From an uncultured Methylococcales bacterium (GTDB lineage Bacteria; Pseudomonadota; Gammaproteobacteria; Methylococcales; Methylomonadaceae), in the NCBI GenBank assembly GCA_903902705.1, contig CAIUVX010000014.1, forward strand, positions 1 to 46,037: a DNA stretch of 46,037 bases. The letters are read 5' to 3'. The notes beneath the pieces are model-generated. The model was given only the letters and a program-made list of their open reading frames with translations. It was not told the origin of the DNA and did no database searches. The position numbers were made by a program, and so were the translations under genes. Positions 1 to 8,326 of this stretch are shown here, in pieces (the stretch's first letter is position 1; each line of letters begins with the position of its first letter).

Positions 1-499
<499 letters not shown>

Positions 500-511
500 A
501 ACCGAACAACT

Positions 512-536
512 GTAGGGTACGCATCGCGTACCCTAC
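512..536. repeat. Perfect 11-bp inverted repeat in nifH-nifD gap
   Basis: Arms GTAGGGTACGC (512-522) and its exact complement (526-536) are separated by ATC. There is no T-run after it, so it is more likely an mRNA-stabilising hairpin or a dispersed palindromic repeat than a terminator. Because nifH is normally made in excess of nifDK, a stem here could help set that ratio; that is inference. Confidence 0.8.
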
Positions 537-597
537 TATTCCATCCTAAAACCTGTCTGTGAGGGATTACTCACGACATTATGGTAGGAGCATTATT

Positions 598-2079
598 ATG
601 GCAGCTTTAACCAGAGAAGAGACCGAAGCCCTTATTCAAGAAGTGCTAGAAGTCTATCCAGAAGCAGCAAAAAAAGATCGCGCTAAACATTTAGCAGTAA
701 ATGATCCCACGCTGGAAAAATCAAACAAATGTATTACTTCAAACCGTAAATCTTTACCTGGCGTTATGACCGTGCGCGGTTGTGCTTATGCAGGTTCTAA
801 AGGGGTGGTTTGGGGTCCAATTAAAGACATGATTCATATTTCTCACGGTCCCGTGGGTTGTGGTCAGTATTCACGCGCAGGTCGTCGTAATTACTACGTT
901 GGTACAACGGGCGTTAATGCGTTTGGTACCATGAACTTTACTTCAGATTTTCAGGAAAAAGACATTGTGTTTGGCGGTGATAAGAAACTTGCCAAAATCA
1001 TGTTGGAAATTGAAGAGTTATTTCCACTTAACAAAGGTATCAGTATTCAGTCTGAATGCCCGATTGGTTTGATTGGTGACGATATTGAAGCCGTCGCTAA
1101 AAAAGCCAGCAAAGCAATCGATAAACCTGTTGTACCTGTACGTTGTGAAGGTTTCCGTGGTGTTTCTCAGTCATTAGGTCATCACATTGCCAATGACGCA
1201 ATTCGGGATTGGGTATTAGAAAACCGTGATGGTGACGAAAGTTTCCCAACTACGCCTTATGACGTAGCGGTTATCGGTGACTATAACATCGGTGGTGATG
1301 CGTGGTCTTCACGGACATTACTGGAAGAAATGGGTTTGCGTGTTGTTGCCCAATGGTCAGGTGACGGCACTATTGCCGAAATGGAAAAAACCCCGAAAGT
1401 TAAACTGAACTTGATACATTGCTATCGCTCGATGAACTACATCGCACGGCACATGGAAGAAAAGTACAAGATTCCTTGGATTGAGTACAACTTTTTTGGT
1501 CCAACCAAAATTGCTGAATCGTTACGCAAAATTGCCGCCTTGTTTGATGAAACCATCCAAGCAGGGGCAGAGCGTGTTATCGAGCGTTATAAAGCCGAAT
1601 ATGAGGCTGTAATCGCTAAATACAAACCACGTCTACAAGGCAAACGCGTGATGTTGTATGTCGGTGGTTTACGTCCACGCCACGTTATCGGTGCGTATGA
1701 AGATTTAGGCATGGAAGTAGTCGGTACTGGTTATGAATTTGGTCATAACGATGACTATGACCGTACCATCAAAGAAATGGGCAATGCCACCCTGATTTAT
1801 GACGATGTCACTGGCTATGAATTTGAAGAATTTGTTAAACGCGTGAAACCTGATTTGATTGGTTCAGGCATTAAAGAAAAGTACATTTTCCAAAAAATGG
1901 GTATTCCTTTCCGTCAAATGCACTCATGGGATTATTCAGGCCCGTATCACGGTTATGACGGTTTTGCTATTTTCGCCCGTGATATGGATATGACCTTGAA
2001 TAACCCCTGCTGGAAACAAGTTCAAGTGCCTTGGAAAAAAGCAGATAACGATCCGATAGCAGTTGCTGCTAGCGCGTAA
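598..2079 (+). CDS. nifD: Nitrogenase molybdenum-iron protein alpha chain NifD
   Basis: Alpha subunit of the MoFe protein, which reduces N2 at the FeMo-cofactor. I place the start at ATG 598, preceded by AGGAG at 586-590, rather than at an upstream in-frame ATG at 559, because this gives 493 aa and makes the residue numbering coincide with Azotobacter NifD. P-cluster ligands are Cys62 (RGCAYAG), Cys88 (GPVGCG) and Cys154 ([11 protein letters not shown]); FeMo-co ligands are Cys275 (LIHCYRS) and His442 ([11 protein letters not shown]); the substrate-path His195 is in SLGHHIAND. All key residues are present, so the protein should be active. It pairs with NifK encoded next. Confidence 0.98.
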   Translation: MAALTREETEALIQEVLEVYPEAAKKDRAKHLAVNDPTLEKSNKCITSNRKSLPGVMTVRGCAYAGSKGVVWGPIKDMIHISHGPVGCGQYSRAGRRNYYVGTTGVNAFGTMNFTSDFQEKDIVFGGDKKLAKIMLEIEELFPLNKGISIQSECPIGLIGDDIEAVAKKASKAIDKPVVPVRCEGFRGVSQSLGHHIANDAIRDWVLENRDGDESFPTTPYDVAVIGDYNIGGDAWSSRTLLEEMGLRVVAQWSGDGTIAEMEKTPKVKLNLIHCYRSMNYIARHMEEKYKIPWIEYNFFGPTKIAESLRKIAALFDETIQAGAERVIERYKAEYEAVIAKYKPRLQGKRVMLYVGGLRPRHVIGAYEDLGMEVVGTGYEFGHNDDYDRTIKEMGNATLIYDDVTGYEFEEFVKRVKPDLIGSGIKEKYIFQKMGIPFRQMHSWDYSGPYHGYDGFAIFARDMDMTLNNPCWKQVQVPWKKADNDPIAVAASA

Positions 2080-2089
2080 TTTCATAATC

Positions 2090-2152
2090 GTAGGGGCAGG
2101 TTTTATGCCTGCCCTTGGTGATTAGGGCAACCAAAAGGGATTGCTCCCCTAC
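2090..2152. repeat. Composite palindromic repeat in nifD-nifK gap
   Basis: An outer stem GTAGGGG (2090-2096) pairs with CCCCTAC (2146-2152). An inner hairpin GGGCAGG (2094-2100) pairs with CCTGCCC (2108-2114), so the two stems compete for the shared G residues. This alternate-fold design and the location between genes look like a dispersed repeat family rather than a terminator; no T-run follows directly. Confidence 0.75.
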
Positions 2153-2205
2153 ATTTTTACACTTACACGTTATCCACAGATTAGTGGTGCGTTAGGAGAA
2201 TTATC

Positions 2206-3777
2206 ATGAGCCAAGACGTTGACAACATCCAAGCCAGTTATCCGTTATTTCGTACTGACGAATACAAGGATAACTTGCAAAACAAACGCGACAGTTACGA
2301 AGAGCGTCATCCGCAAGAAAAAATTGATGAAGTATTTCAATGGACAACGACCAAAGAATACCAAGAAGTTAATTTTAACCGCGAAGCCCTGACTGTTAAC
2401 CCAGCTAAAGCTTGTCAACCCTTAGGCGCGGTGTTGTGTGCATTAGGGTTTGAAAAAACCATGCCTTATGTGCATGGATCACAAGGTTGTGTAGCGTATT
2501 TCCGTACTTACTTTAACCGTCATTTCAAAGAACCCGTGTCTTGTGTATCAGATTCTATGACGGAAGATGCGGCGGTATTTGGTGGTCAGAAAAATATGAT
2601 GGCAGGTTTAGAAAACTGCAAAGCCTTGTACAAACCAGACATTATCGCGGTATCAACCACTTGTATGGCTGAAGTTATCGGTGACGATTTAAACGCCTTC
2701 ATCAATAACTCGAAAAATGGAGGTCACATCGAACAAGATTTCCCTACGCCTTATGCGCATACGCCTAGCTTTGTCGGTAGCCATACCACAGGGTGGGACA
2801 ACATGTTTGAGGGTATGATTAAGTATTTCACTCGCACCACGATGGATGATAAAAAAGTCGGCTCTAACGGCAAAATCAACCTCGTTCCTGGTTTTGAAAC
2901 TTACTTAGGCAATTTCCGTGTCATGCACCGCATGATGAAAGAAATGGGCGTTGATTACACACTGTTAAGTGATCCGTCTGAAGTGTTGGATACCCCAGCT
3001 GACGGTACGTTCCGTTTGTATGCAGGCGGTACAACCCAAGCTGAAATCAAAGATGCACCCAATGCAATAGATACCCTGTTGTTACAACCTTGGCAGTTGG
3101 ATAAAACCAAAAAGTACATTAAAGATACATGGCATCAACCTGTTACCGCTATCAATATCCCAATGGGCTTGGCGTGGACTGACGAATTTTTGATGAAAGT
3201 GTCTGAACTGACTGGCAAACCAATTGCCGCCTCGTTGGAATTAGAACGTGGTCGTTTAGTTGACATGATGACTGACTCACACACTTGGTTACATGGCAAA
3301 AAGTTTTCCCTGTACGGTGATGCGGACTTCTGTTTGGGTATGACCCAATTCTTATTGGAATTGGGCGCAGAACCTACCGACGTATTGTGTAACCACGCTA
3401 ACAAACGTTGGGTAAAAGCCATCAGCAAATTGTGTGCAGATTCACCTTACGGTCAAAACACCCAAATTCATGCAGGCAAAGACTTGTGGCATTTCCGTTC
3501 TTTGGTATTCACTAACAAGCCAGATTTCATGATTGGCAACTCGTACGGCAAATTTATTCAACGTGACACTTTGTACAAAGGCGAAGAATTTGAAGTGCCA
3601 TTAATCCGCATTGGCTTCCCCATTTTTGATCGCCATCATTTGCACCGCATGACCACTTTAGGTTATGAAGGCGCGATGTATATGCTGACCACACTGGTCA
3701 ACGCGGTGCTGGAACAATTGGATAAAGACACGCGTGGCATGGGAACAACTGACTACAATTACGACTTGGTTCGTTAG
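2206..3777 (+). CDS. nifK: Nitrogenase molybdenum-iron protein beta chain NifK
   Basis: Beta subunit of the MoFe protein, forming the alpha2-beta2 tetramer and sharing the P-cluster with NifD. It is 523 aa, the usual length, starting at ATG 2206 behind TTAGGAGAATT. P-cluster ligands are visible at Cys70 (AKACQPLG), Cys95 (GSQGCVAY) and Cys153 (STTCMAEVIGDD), with Ser188 in PSFVGSH, matching Azotobacter numbering. The C terminus TTDYNYDLVR is the conserved ending. It lies 126 bp after nifD with a palindromic repeat in the gap, and 116 bp before nifT with a different palindrome. Confidence 0.98.
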   Translation: MSQDVDNIQASYPLFRTDEYKDNLQNKRDSYEERHPQEKIDEVFQWTTTKEYQEVNFNREALTVNPAKACQPLGAVLCALGFEKTMPYVHGSQGCVAYFRTYFNRHFKEPVSCVSDSMTEDAAVFGGQKNMMAGLENCKALYKPDIIAVSTTCMAEVIGDDLNAFINNSKNGGHIEQDFPTPYAHTPSFVGSHTTGWDNMFEGMIKYFTRTTMDDKKVGSNGKINLVPGFETYLGNFRVMHRMMKEMGVDYTLLSDPSEVLDTPADGTFRLYAGGTTQAEIKDAPNAIDTLLLQPWQLDKTKKYIKDTWHQPVTAINIPMGLAWTDEFLMKVSELTGKPIAASLELERGRLVDMMTDSHTWLHGKKFSLYGDADFCLGMTQFLLELGAEPTDVLCNHANKRWVKAISKLCADSPYGQNTQIHAGKDLWHFRSLVFTNKPDFMIGNSYGKFIQRDTLYKGEEFEVPLIRIGFPIFDRHHLHRMTTLGYEGAMYMLTTLVNAVLEQLDKDTRGMGTTDYNYDLVR

Positions 3778-3781
3778 TTTT

Positions 3782-3861
3782 GTAGGTTGGGTTAGCGATA
3801 GCATAGCCCAACACCACTACCCGAATACGTTGGGTTACGGCTACCGCCTAACCCAACCTAC
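3782..3861. repeat. Long double-hairpin repeat in nifK-nifT gap
   Basis: Outer arms GTAGGTTGGGTTA (3782-3794) and its exact complement (3849-3861) form a 13-bp stem. Each arm can also pair locally: the left GTTGGG with CCCAAC near 3808-3812, and an internal GTTGGGTTA near 3829 with the right arm. The element can therefore form one long stem or two small hairpins. It fills most of the nifK-nifT gap. Similar GTAGGTTGGGTTA palindromes occur in many gammaproteobacterial and cyanobacterial genomes. Confidence 0.8.
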
Positions 3862-3893
3862 GTTCTACTAAATGCGCATAACGGAGAATCCTC

Positions 3894-4118
3894 ATGCCCA
3901 GTGTCATGCTGAAAAAAAATGCCGAAGGCAAATTGATTTTCTACGTTCCCAAGAAAGACTTGGAAGAAATCGCGGAAACTGTTGAGTTCGATAGTCCAGA
4001 GTTGTGGGGCGGTGAAGTCTTACTCAGCGACGGTTCAAAATATTATTTTGAACCACAGGCACAACCCGATTTTCCCGTTACCTTACGCGCAAAACGCTTA
4101 GATTCAGGAGAAGAATAA
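3894..4118 (+). CDS. nifT: NifT/FixU family protein
   Basis: A 74-aa protein directly after nifK, matching the NifT/FixU family in length and motifs (KKNAEGKLIFYVPKKDLEE, WGGEVLLSDGSKYYF). The function of NifT is poorly known; mutants generally still fix nitrogen, and a role in MoFe protein maturation has been suggested. It starts at ATG 3894 after GGAGAATCCTC. Its TAA stop overlaps the next ATG by one base (TAATG at 4116-4120), so it is translationally coupled to the ferredoxin. Confidence 0.93.
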   Translation: MPSVMLKKNAEGKLIFYVPKKDLEEIAETVEFDSPELWGGEVLLSDGSKYYFEPQAQPDFPVTLRAKRLDSGEE

Positions 4119-4318
4119 TGGCACTTTATATTGTTGAAGCCGAATGTATTTCATGTGGCGATTGTGTACCCGTCTGCCCCACCGATTCAATTACCGAAGG
4201 CGCGATCGTTTTTAAAATCGATAGAAAAACCTGCACCGAATGTGAAGGTGATTTTGATAAGCCCCAATGTGTGCGTGTTTGTCCTATCGACAACTGCATT
4301 CTACCGATAGCAGGGTAA
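4118..4318 (+). CDS. 2[4Fe-4S] ferredoxin of the nif cluster (FdxN type)
   Basis: A 66-aa bacterial-type ferredoxin. The first cluster motif is Cys10-x2-Cys13-x2-Cys16-x3-Cys20-Pro; the second is Cys39-x2-Cys42-x8-Cys51-x3-Cys55-Pro. The eight-residue spacer in the second motif is typical of nif-linked ferredoxins such as FdxN and Azotobacter FdI-like proteins. Likely role: electron carrier for NifH or for cofactor assembly. It overlaps nifT by one base and is followed after 4 nt by nafY. Confidence 0.93.
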   Translation: MALYIVEAECISCGDCVPVCPTDSITEGAIVFKIDRKTCTECEGDFDKPQCVRVCPIDNCILPIAG

Positions 4319-4322
4319 TCAG

Positions 4323-5054
4323 ATGAGCCAGAACACGCTATCACGGGAACTGGCTCTGCGTATCGGGCTGGCAGCACGCGCTTTGCCCGATACGACCATC
4401 CAACGCTTAATGACCGTGTTAACGGCAGAGTTGGGGCTGCCCATTACCGAAGAAAAATTGGCTACGCTTAATTTAAAAACTCTGAAAACTGCCCACGAGG
4501 GTGAATTTTCGGAAATCGAAGAACCATTATTGAAAAAAGCCGTCCACGCGCTAAAACATCCAGCGTCTGAAGACATGACTGCCAGTCCTTTAAGGACTGG
4601 CAGTCATCCGATTACACCTTATCACGAAGGCGAAATGCCCAGTTCGATACGCATCGCCTGCGCCAGTGATGACACGGTTAAAGTCGATGGTCATTTTGGT
4701 TCATGCAAGCAATTCATGGTGTATCAAGTATCAGCCAGCGAAGCACGATTGATTGATGTCCGTGATACCCAACAAGCCAGTGCGCTTGAAGAAGACAAAA
4801 ATCGTTTTAGGTCTGAATTGATACGCGATTGCCAAGTATTGTACTTGGTTTCAGTGGGTGGTCCTGCTGCGGCAAAAATCGTTAAGACAGGTATACACCC
4901 GATTAAATTACCCGAAGTGACTGCTATTAGCGAGGTAATATCTGAGTTACAGCAGGTATTAGCAAACAAGCCACCGCCTTGGTTAGCCAAAGTAATGGGG
5001 ATTAATCCAGAAGCGCGTTTTGTTGCGCATGAGGCAGAAGAGGTGGTCGAATGA
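4323..5054 (+). CDS. nafY: NafY/NifY-type dinitrogenase cofactor-binding protein with in-frame palindrome
   Basis: A 243-aa protein with two parts, as in Azotobacter NafY: a helical N-terminal domain (about residues 1-80, binding apo-dinitrogenase in the family) and a NifX-like core (about 107-232) that binds FeMo-co. The core contains VDGHFGSCKQFMVYQV; His124 there corresponds to the family's cofactor-binding histidine. Residues 85-95 (MTASPLRTGSH) are encoded exactly by a 33-bp dispersed palindrome inserted in the linker between the domains. The gene overlaps the next one by ATGA at 5051-5054. Whether it is orthologous to nifY or nafY cannot be settled here; the family is secure. Confidence 0.88.
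   Translation: MSQNTLSRELALRIGLAARALPDTTIQRLMTVLTAELGLPITEEKLATLNLKTLKTAHEGEFSEIEEPLLKKAVHALKHPASEDMTASPLRTGSHPITPYHEGEMPSSIRIACASDDTVKVDGHFGSCKQFMVYQVSASEARLIDVRDTQQASALEEDKNRFRSELIRDCQVLYLVSVGGPAAAKIVKTGIHPIKLPEVTAISEVISELQQVLANKPPPWLAKVMGINPEARFVAHEAEEVVE
4575..4607. repeat. Dispersed palindrome, copy 1 (inside nafY)
   Basis: Two exact 16-nt arms beginning ATGACTGCCAGTCCTT flank a single central T. Compared with the 34-bp intergenic copy at 7324 it lacks one central base, giving 33 bp, i.e. exactly 11 codons with no stop. It sits in phase at codons 85-95 of nafY. Confidence 0.95.
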
Positions 5055-5320
5055 TTGCCGAGGTACAACTGCAAGCGGTCGTAAAACGCATTGCTTCAGC
5101 TTATTTGGATGACGCATTAATCACTCAATTAAGGGCTGAATTTGCGCCGCTACATTTTACTTATTGTTACGATGATGACATTAGTGACCGCACACCCGTC
5201 CTAGAAACTGAACAATTTAATCTGTATTTGATTGACGGGCGCGAACACTGTTTGAAAATGACTAATGATTATGAAGCCGCGACGGGCATTGTTGTTGCTG
5301 AACTGATTGCTGACGATTAA
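5051..5320 (+). CDS. Small conserved nif-cluster protein (possibly DUF6129)
   Basis: An 89-aa acidic protein with no cysteine cluster or membrane segment (MIAEVQLQAVVKRIASAYLD at the start, EAATGIVVAELIADD at the end). Small proteins of this type follow NafY/NifX-family genes in gammaproteobacterial nif clusters; I believe the family name is DUF6129 but could not check. The start ATG overlaps the stop of nafY (ATGA), so it is translationally coupled and probably functions with it. Specific function unknown. Confidence 0.7.
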   Translation: MIAEVQLQAVVKRIASAYLDDALITQLRAEFAPLHFTYCYDDDISDRTPVLETEQFNLYLIDGREHCLKMTNDYEAATGIVVAELIADD

Positions 5321-5324
5321 TGAC

Positions 5325-6071
5325 ATGAGTGATCCAGTCAGTGTGCCACAAGCCGATTGCAGCCTTTGTCCCTTTCGTGGCAAAACCTTGTTAATGGGGC
5401 GTTGTATGCCAGCTGATACCTGCGTAATGGCACACAGTGGACGGCAGATTGATCGGTTTTTTCGGGTTAATCCTGTTTATGCCGAGCGATATTTGCAAGA
5501 CAATTTTTGGGAACGCCGCGCTTGTGCTGTGCGTTACGCACCTCAAAAAGCCTTGCTTGCCTTGATAGATGATGAAGATGAAGTGGTCAGACGGGCTGTC
5601 GCTTACCGTATAGCAACCAATCAACTGCAATATTTTTTGCATGATGAAGATCGCGAAGTGCGGATGACGGTAGCCGACCGTATTGCACTTAACGAACTAG
5701 AACAACTGGCTAACGACAAAGATTATATCGTGCGTTTAACTGTCGCTAAACGTTTGCCTGAAGGGCGTTTATTTCGCATGATTCGTGACAAAGATTTACA
5801 AGTCAGAAAATTAGTGGCGACACGCTTACCAGAAGTCAGTTTAGGGCTAATGATTAATGACGATGCGCCTGAAGTACGGCGCATTATTGCTCAGCGACTG
5901 CCAGCCAGTGATTTAGCGATATTACAGAGCGATGACGATTGGCTGGTGCGTTATGCAGTTGCTGAACGCATTGCCGTTGCGGAGTTAGGCTGTTTGTTAG
6001 CCGACTCAGAACCCGATGTACAAGCGATTGCCCGCGAGCGTTTAAACGCCTCGCAACACGCGGAGGATTAA
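5325..6071 (+). CDS. [4Fe-4S] leucine-rich repeat variant (LRV) protein
   Basis: The N-terminal domain carries Cys12-x2-Cys15-x11-Cys27-x5-Cys33 (DCSLCPFRGK...GRCMPADTC), the LRV FeS4 motif. The rest is about eight 24-residue repeats of the form VRxxVAxRL followed by an acidic turn (for example DEDEVVRRAVAYRI, DKDYIVRLTVAKRL, DKDLQVRKLVATRL). This is the architecture of the crystallised LRV protein of Azotobacter vinelandii, which is linked to nitrogen fixation but has no settled function. I choose ATG 5325, 4 nt after the previous stop, over an in-frame TTG at 5307 inside the previous gene; this gives 248 aa. It is followed after 2 nt by the next gene. Confidence 0.88.
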   Translation: MSDPVSVPQADCSLCPFRGKTLLMGRCMPADTCVMAHSGRQIDRFFRVNPVYAERYLQDNFWERRACAVRYAPQKALLALIDDEDEVVRRAVAYRIATNQLQYFLHDEDREVRMTVADRIALNELEQLANDKDYIVRLTVAKRLPEGRLFRMIRDKDLQVRKLVATRLPEVSLGLMINDDAPEVRRIIAQRLPASDLAILQSDDDWLVRYAVAERIAVAELGCLLADSEPDVQAIARERLNASQHAED

Positions 6072-6073
6072 TA

Positions 6074-7015
6074 ATGTTGGATGGACAATCAATTAGTAGT
6101 TGTTGTAAAAACACCTTGCCAACACAAAACGACGAAGTGTTATTAAAAAAAATTCAAGCCTTAGTGCCTGAATACACGGTACGTTTAGCCCGCACAGATG
6201 ATGAATGGTATCGCTTGGGCGGTGTCGTCGATATGAGTGGCAACCGTATTGCTAATAACCTGATTGAATGGACAGAACGCACTTACATTGAATGTGGTAA
6301 AAATCTGCAAACCTTGATTGACCACGCCCGTGATTCACAACTGATTGCCACGCGGCAAACAGGAAACACCTTGTATTTTGTTATGCAAACGGGCAAAAAA
6401 GCCGAAGATTTCATTCAAATCGACATTGATAAAACCCACGAACAATCTGACCGTCTGCTCGTTAATGACCTACAGCCACCTGAAGACTTAGAAGAATTTA
6501 TTGACCCATTAGAACCCGACTGTATTGAAAGCTTCTTTATTGGGACGGCACGTTACACTTATCGACGTAAAACTGACGTTGCGGTTTTCATGGATGAAAT
6601 CAATAAACACCACCCTGAAGAACACCCTGTGCAACGTTTTATGGATGACTGGAATCGTAGCACTGCGGGAAAAACCGCTTTGTGTGAAGACTGGGTCGTG
6701 CGTCCATATCGCCATATCGGTCGCTTTAATGAACAAATTATTAATATCGAATTAATTAACACCCAAAGCAAAAACATTCCGCGTTTAGACGACATTGCGG
6801 GTAAAAAAGGCATTGCTTTACACAATCTACTCACTCGTTTTGACAGACAAGCTGGCTATCCGTTTGCGTGGTTTTTTTATTTAGTAAAAGGCAAATTAGT
6901 CAGTCCACAAACGGGAGCTGCTGTGTTTAGAGATATTAGCGGGGATTTTTCTTATTTACCCGAACGTGATATTGCGGTGTTAAAAGATTGGATTAGCACG
7001 CCGTATAGCGTTTAG
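6074..7015 (+). CDS. Conserved hypothetical protein in nif cluster
   Basis: A 313-aa soluble protein that I do not recognise by name. It starts two bases after the LRV gene stop (ATG at 6074), with GGAGG at 6062-6066 just inside the previous gene. It has a CC pair near the N terminus (SISSCCKNTLP), a central acidic stretch (PPEDLEEFIDPLEPDCIESFF) and an aromatic segment (YPFAWFFYLVKGKLV) too short and charged to be a clear membrane helix. No nucleotide-binding motif is seen. Tight packing between LRV and Nif11-like genes argues for a nitrogen-fixation-linked role, but the function is unknown. Confidence 0.75.
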   Translation: MLDGQSISSCCKNTLPTQNDEVLLKKIQALVPEYTVRLARTDDEWYRLGGVVDMSGNRIANNLIEWTERTYIECGKNLQTLIDHARDSQLIATRQTGNTLYFVMQTGKKAEDFIQIDIDKTHEQSDRLLVNDLQPPEDLEEFIDPLEPDCIESFFIGTARYTYRRKTDVAVFMDEINKHHPEEHPVQRFMDDWNRSTAGKTALCEDWVVRPYRHIGRFNEQIINIELINTQSKNIPRLDDIAGKKGIALHNLLTRFDRQAGYPFAWFFYLVKGKLVSPQTGAAVFRDISGDFSYLPERDIAVLKDWISTPYSV

Positions 7016-7017
7016 AA

Positions 7018-7057
7018 AATCCCCCTCCCCCCTTTGAAAAAAAGGGGTAGGGGGATT
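7018..7057. repeat. G/C-tract inverted repeat before the Nif11-like gene
   Basis: AATCCCCC (7018-7025) pairs with GGGGGATT (7050-7057), with further C-rich/G-rich tracts (CCCCCCTTT against AAAGGGG) extending the stem inward. It lies in the 72-bp gap between two nif-cluster genes and ends 30 nt before the next start codon. It resembles widespread intergenic repeats rather than a classical terminator. Confidence 0.7.
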
Positions 7058-7087
7058 AAAAACTTTCACAACCAACAGGAGAAAACA

Positions 7088-7306
7088 ATGGCAATCGCCG
7101 ACATTAAAGCTTTTTCAGAGCAAGCCAAAATCGATACTGAACTAAAAGAAAAATTAGTAGCCTGTATGAAACTCAGAGAAATTCTCACGCTGGCTAAAGA
7201 ATACGGTTTTAACTTGGATGAAGTAGAGCTCTACCCGCCCAATGAACCGCAATTCACTGAAGAACAACTCTCTGAAAAAATGGCAAAAGCCTTGCTCAGA
7301 GTTTAA
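7088..7306 (+). CDS. Nif11-like domain protein
   Basis: A 72-aa protein starting at ATG 7088 behind CAGGAGAAAACA; an in-frame start at 7034 lies in the repeat and is unlikely. The sequence AIADIKAFSEQAKIDTELKEKL...ILTLAKEYGFNLDEVEL fits the Nif11 domain: a helical pair with Asp-x-x-Leu and a Lys-Glu-x-Gly-Phe turn. The family is named from nitrogen-fixation operons; in other bacteria the same fold is used as the leader of ribosomally made peptides. Here there is no cleavable core with Cys/Ser/Thr after the domain, so a nif accessory role is more likely than a peptide precursor. Confidence 0.8.
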   Translation: MAIADIKAFSEQAKIDTELKEKLVACMKLREILTLAKEYGFNLDEVELYPPNEPQFTEEQLSEKMAKALLRV

Positions 7307-7323
7307 TTAGCACTGTTGCTTTA

Positions 7324-7357
7324 ATGACTGCCAGTCCTTTAAAGGACTGGCAGTCAT
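7324..7357. repeat. Dispersed palindrome, copy 2 (intergenic, perfect 34 bp)
   Basis: A perfect palindrome with half-site ATGACTGCCAGTCCTTT and its exact complement, with no spacer. It is 17 nt after the stop of the Nif11-like gene and 26 nt before the next ATG. It is the reference copy for the family seen also at 4575, 16025 and 35048. Confidence 0.95.
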
Positions 7358-7383
7358 ACTCACCACCAACCTAGGAAGTTATT

Positions 7384-8247
7384 ATGTCTATCAGCGTTTT
7401 TTCCGAAATCCTCGAAGGATTGTACGACAACACCGTCGTGCCTTATTTAGGCTCTGGTGTGCTGTTTGATGCCAAAAACAAACTGACGGGTGCAGCGATG
7501 CCAGCCGATAGCAACAGTTTGATTTTAGCCATGAACAACGGCAAACCGATGGCACCTAAACTCATGTATGAATTTCCCAGAGCGGCAATGAATCTGGAGC
7601 TAAAGCGTGGCAGAAACTTCCTTGGTCAATTCCTAACCAAGCTCTACGGTGAAACCGAATGGACGCGAGCTGCTGTGCATGAATGGTTAGCTGAATGGAA
7701 ACCTAATTATATTGTTGACATAAACCGCGATAGCCAATTGCAAGACAGCTATGCAGACGAAGAACATTTTTTAATCGTGGGTGCAGCAAGGATTACCGCC
7801 AACAATTTTCGCTTTAACTGTTATCACTATGACGGCAAAGACTATTTTTCTATTGCCCAAGAACAACTTGATCCCACCTTCCCCATCCTATTTAAACCGA
7901 TGGGAACAGCCAAACCAGAACCCAGTTTTATCGCCTCTGATGCCGATTATGTCGATTACATCACCGAATTAATGGGCGGATTTGCTATTCCTGATGTTCT
8001 CAAAGCTTACCGTAAAGACAAACGTTATTTGTTCATCGGACTACCGTTAAACCGTGACTCAGAACGCATGGTCATGAGCGACATCACTCACGATGCAGCC
8101 CAACCCAGAGGCTGGGTATTAAACAAAAATCCTACGCCAAAAGAAGTACGCTATTGTAAAAAAATAGGCATAGAAATTGTCGATGCCGATGTGCTGGATT
8201 TATTAACTGCGGTGGGGTTCGATAGGGATAATCGTAAGACGGCGTAA
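7384..8247 (+). CDS. SIR2-like domain protein of nif cluster
   Basis: A 287-aa protein starting at ATG 7384 (upstream CCTAGGAAGTT). The N-terminal LYDNTVVPYLGSGVL resembles the glycine-rich NAD-binding start of SIR2-like proteins, followed by PNYIVDINRDSQLQDSY, similar to the conserved region where the SIR2 fold places its NAD-site Asn/Asp, and YLFIGLPLNRDSERMVMSDI near the C terminus. SIR2-like proteins occur next to nif genes in other diazotrophs. The reaction is not known; NAD hydrolysis or a structural role are both possible. I could not verify the full set of catalytic residues. Confidence 0.6.
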   Translation: MSISVFSEILEGLYDNTVVPYLGSGVLFDAKNKLTGAAMPADSNSLILAMNNGKPMAPKLMYEFPRAAMNLELKRGRNFLGQFLTKLYGETEWTRAAVHEWLAEWKPNYIVDINRDSQLQDSYADEEHFLIVGAARITANNFRFNCYHYDGKDYFSIAQEQLDPTFPILFKPMGTAKPEPSFIASDADYVDYITELMGGFAIPDVLKAYRKDKRYLFIGLPLNRDSERMVMSDITHDAAQPRGWVLNKNPTPKEVRYCKKIGIEIVDADVLDLLTAVGFDRDNRKTA

Positions 8248-8326
8248 AAATACCGCTTCTCCTGACAATTTAAATAGTGTTGCCTTTTAGGTTTATTTTG
8301 AGCTAATAACATTTTGCGAGGAAACG

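Noticed and set aside
3135-3428. Open frame on the minus strand within nifK
   Set aside because: Antisense shadow of a strongly conserved gene; no ribosome site or recognisable domain.
4119-4140. TGGCAC word resembling a sigma-54 -24 element
   Set aside because: The -12 element is not at the required spacing and the word is inside the ferredoxin coding start.
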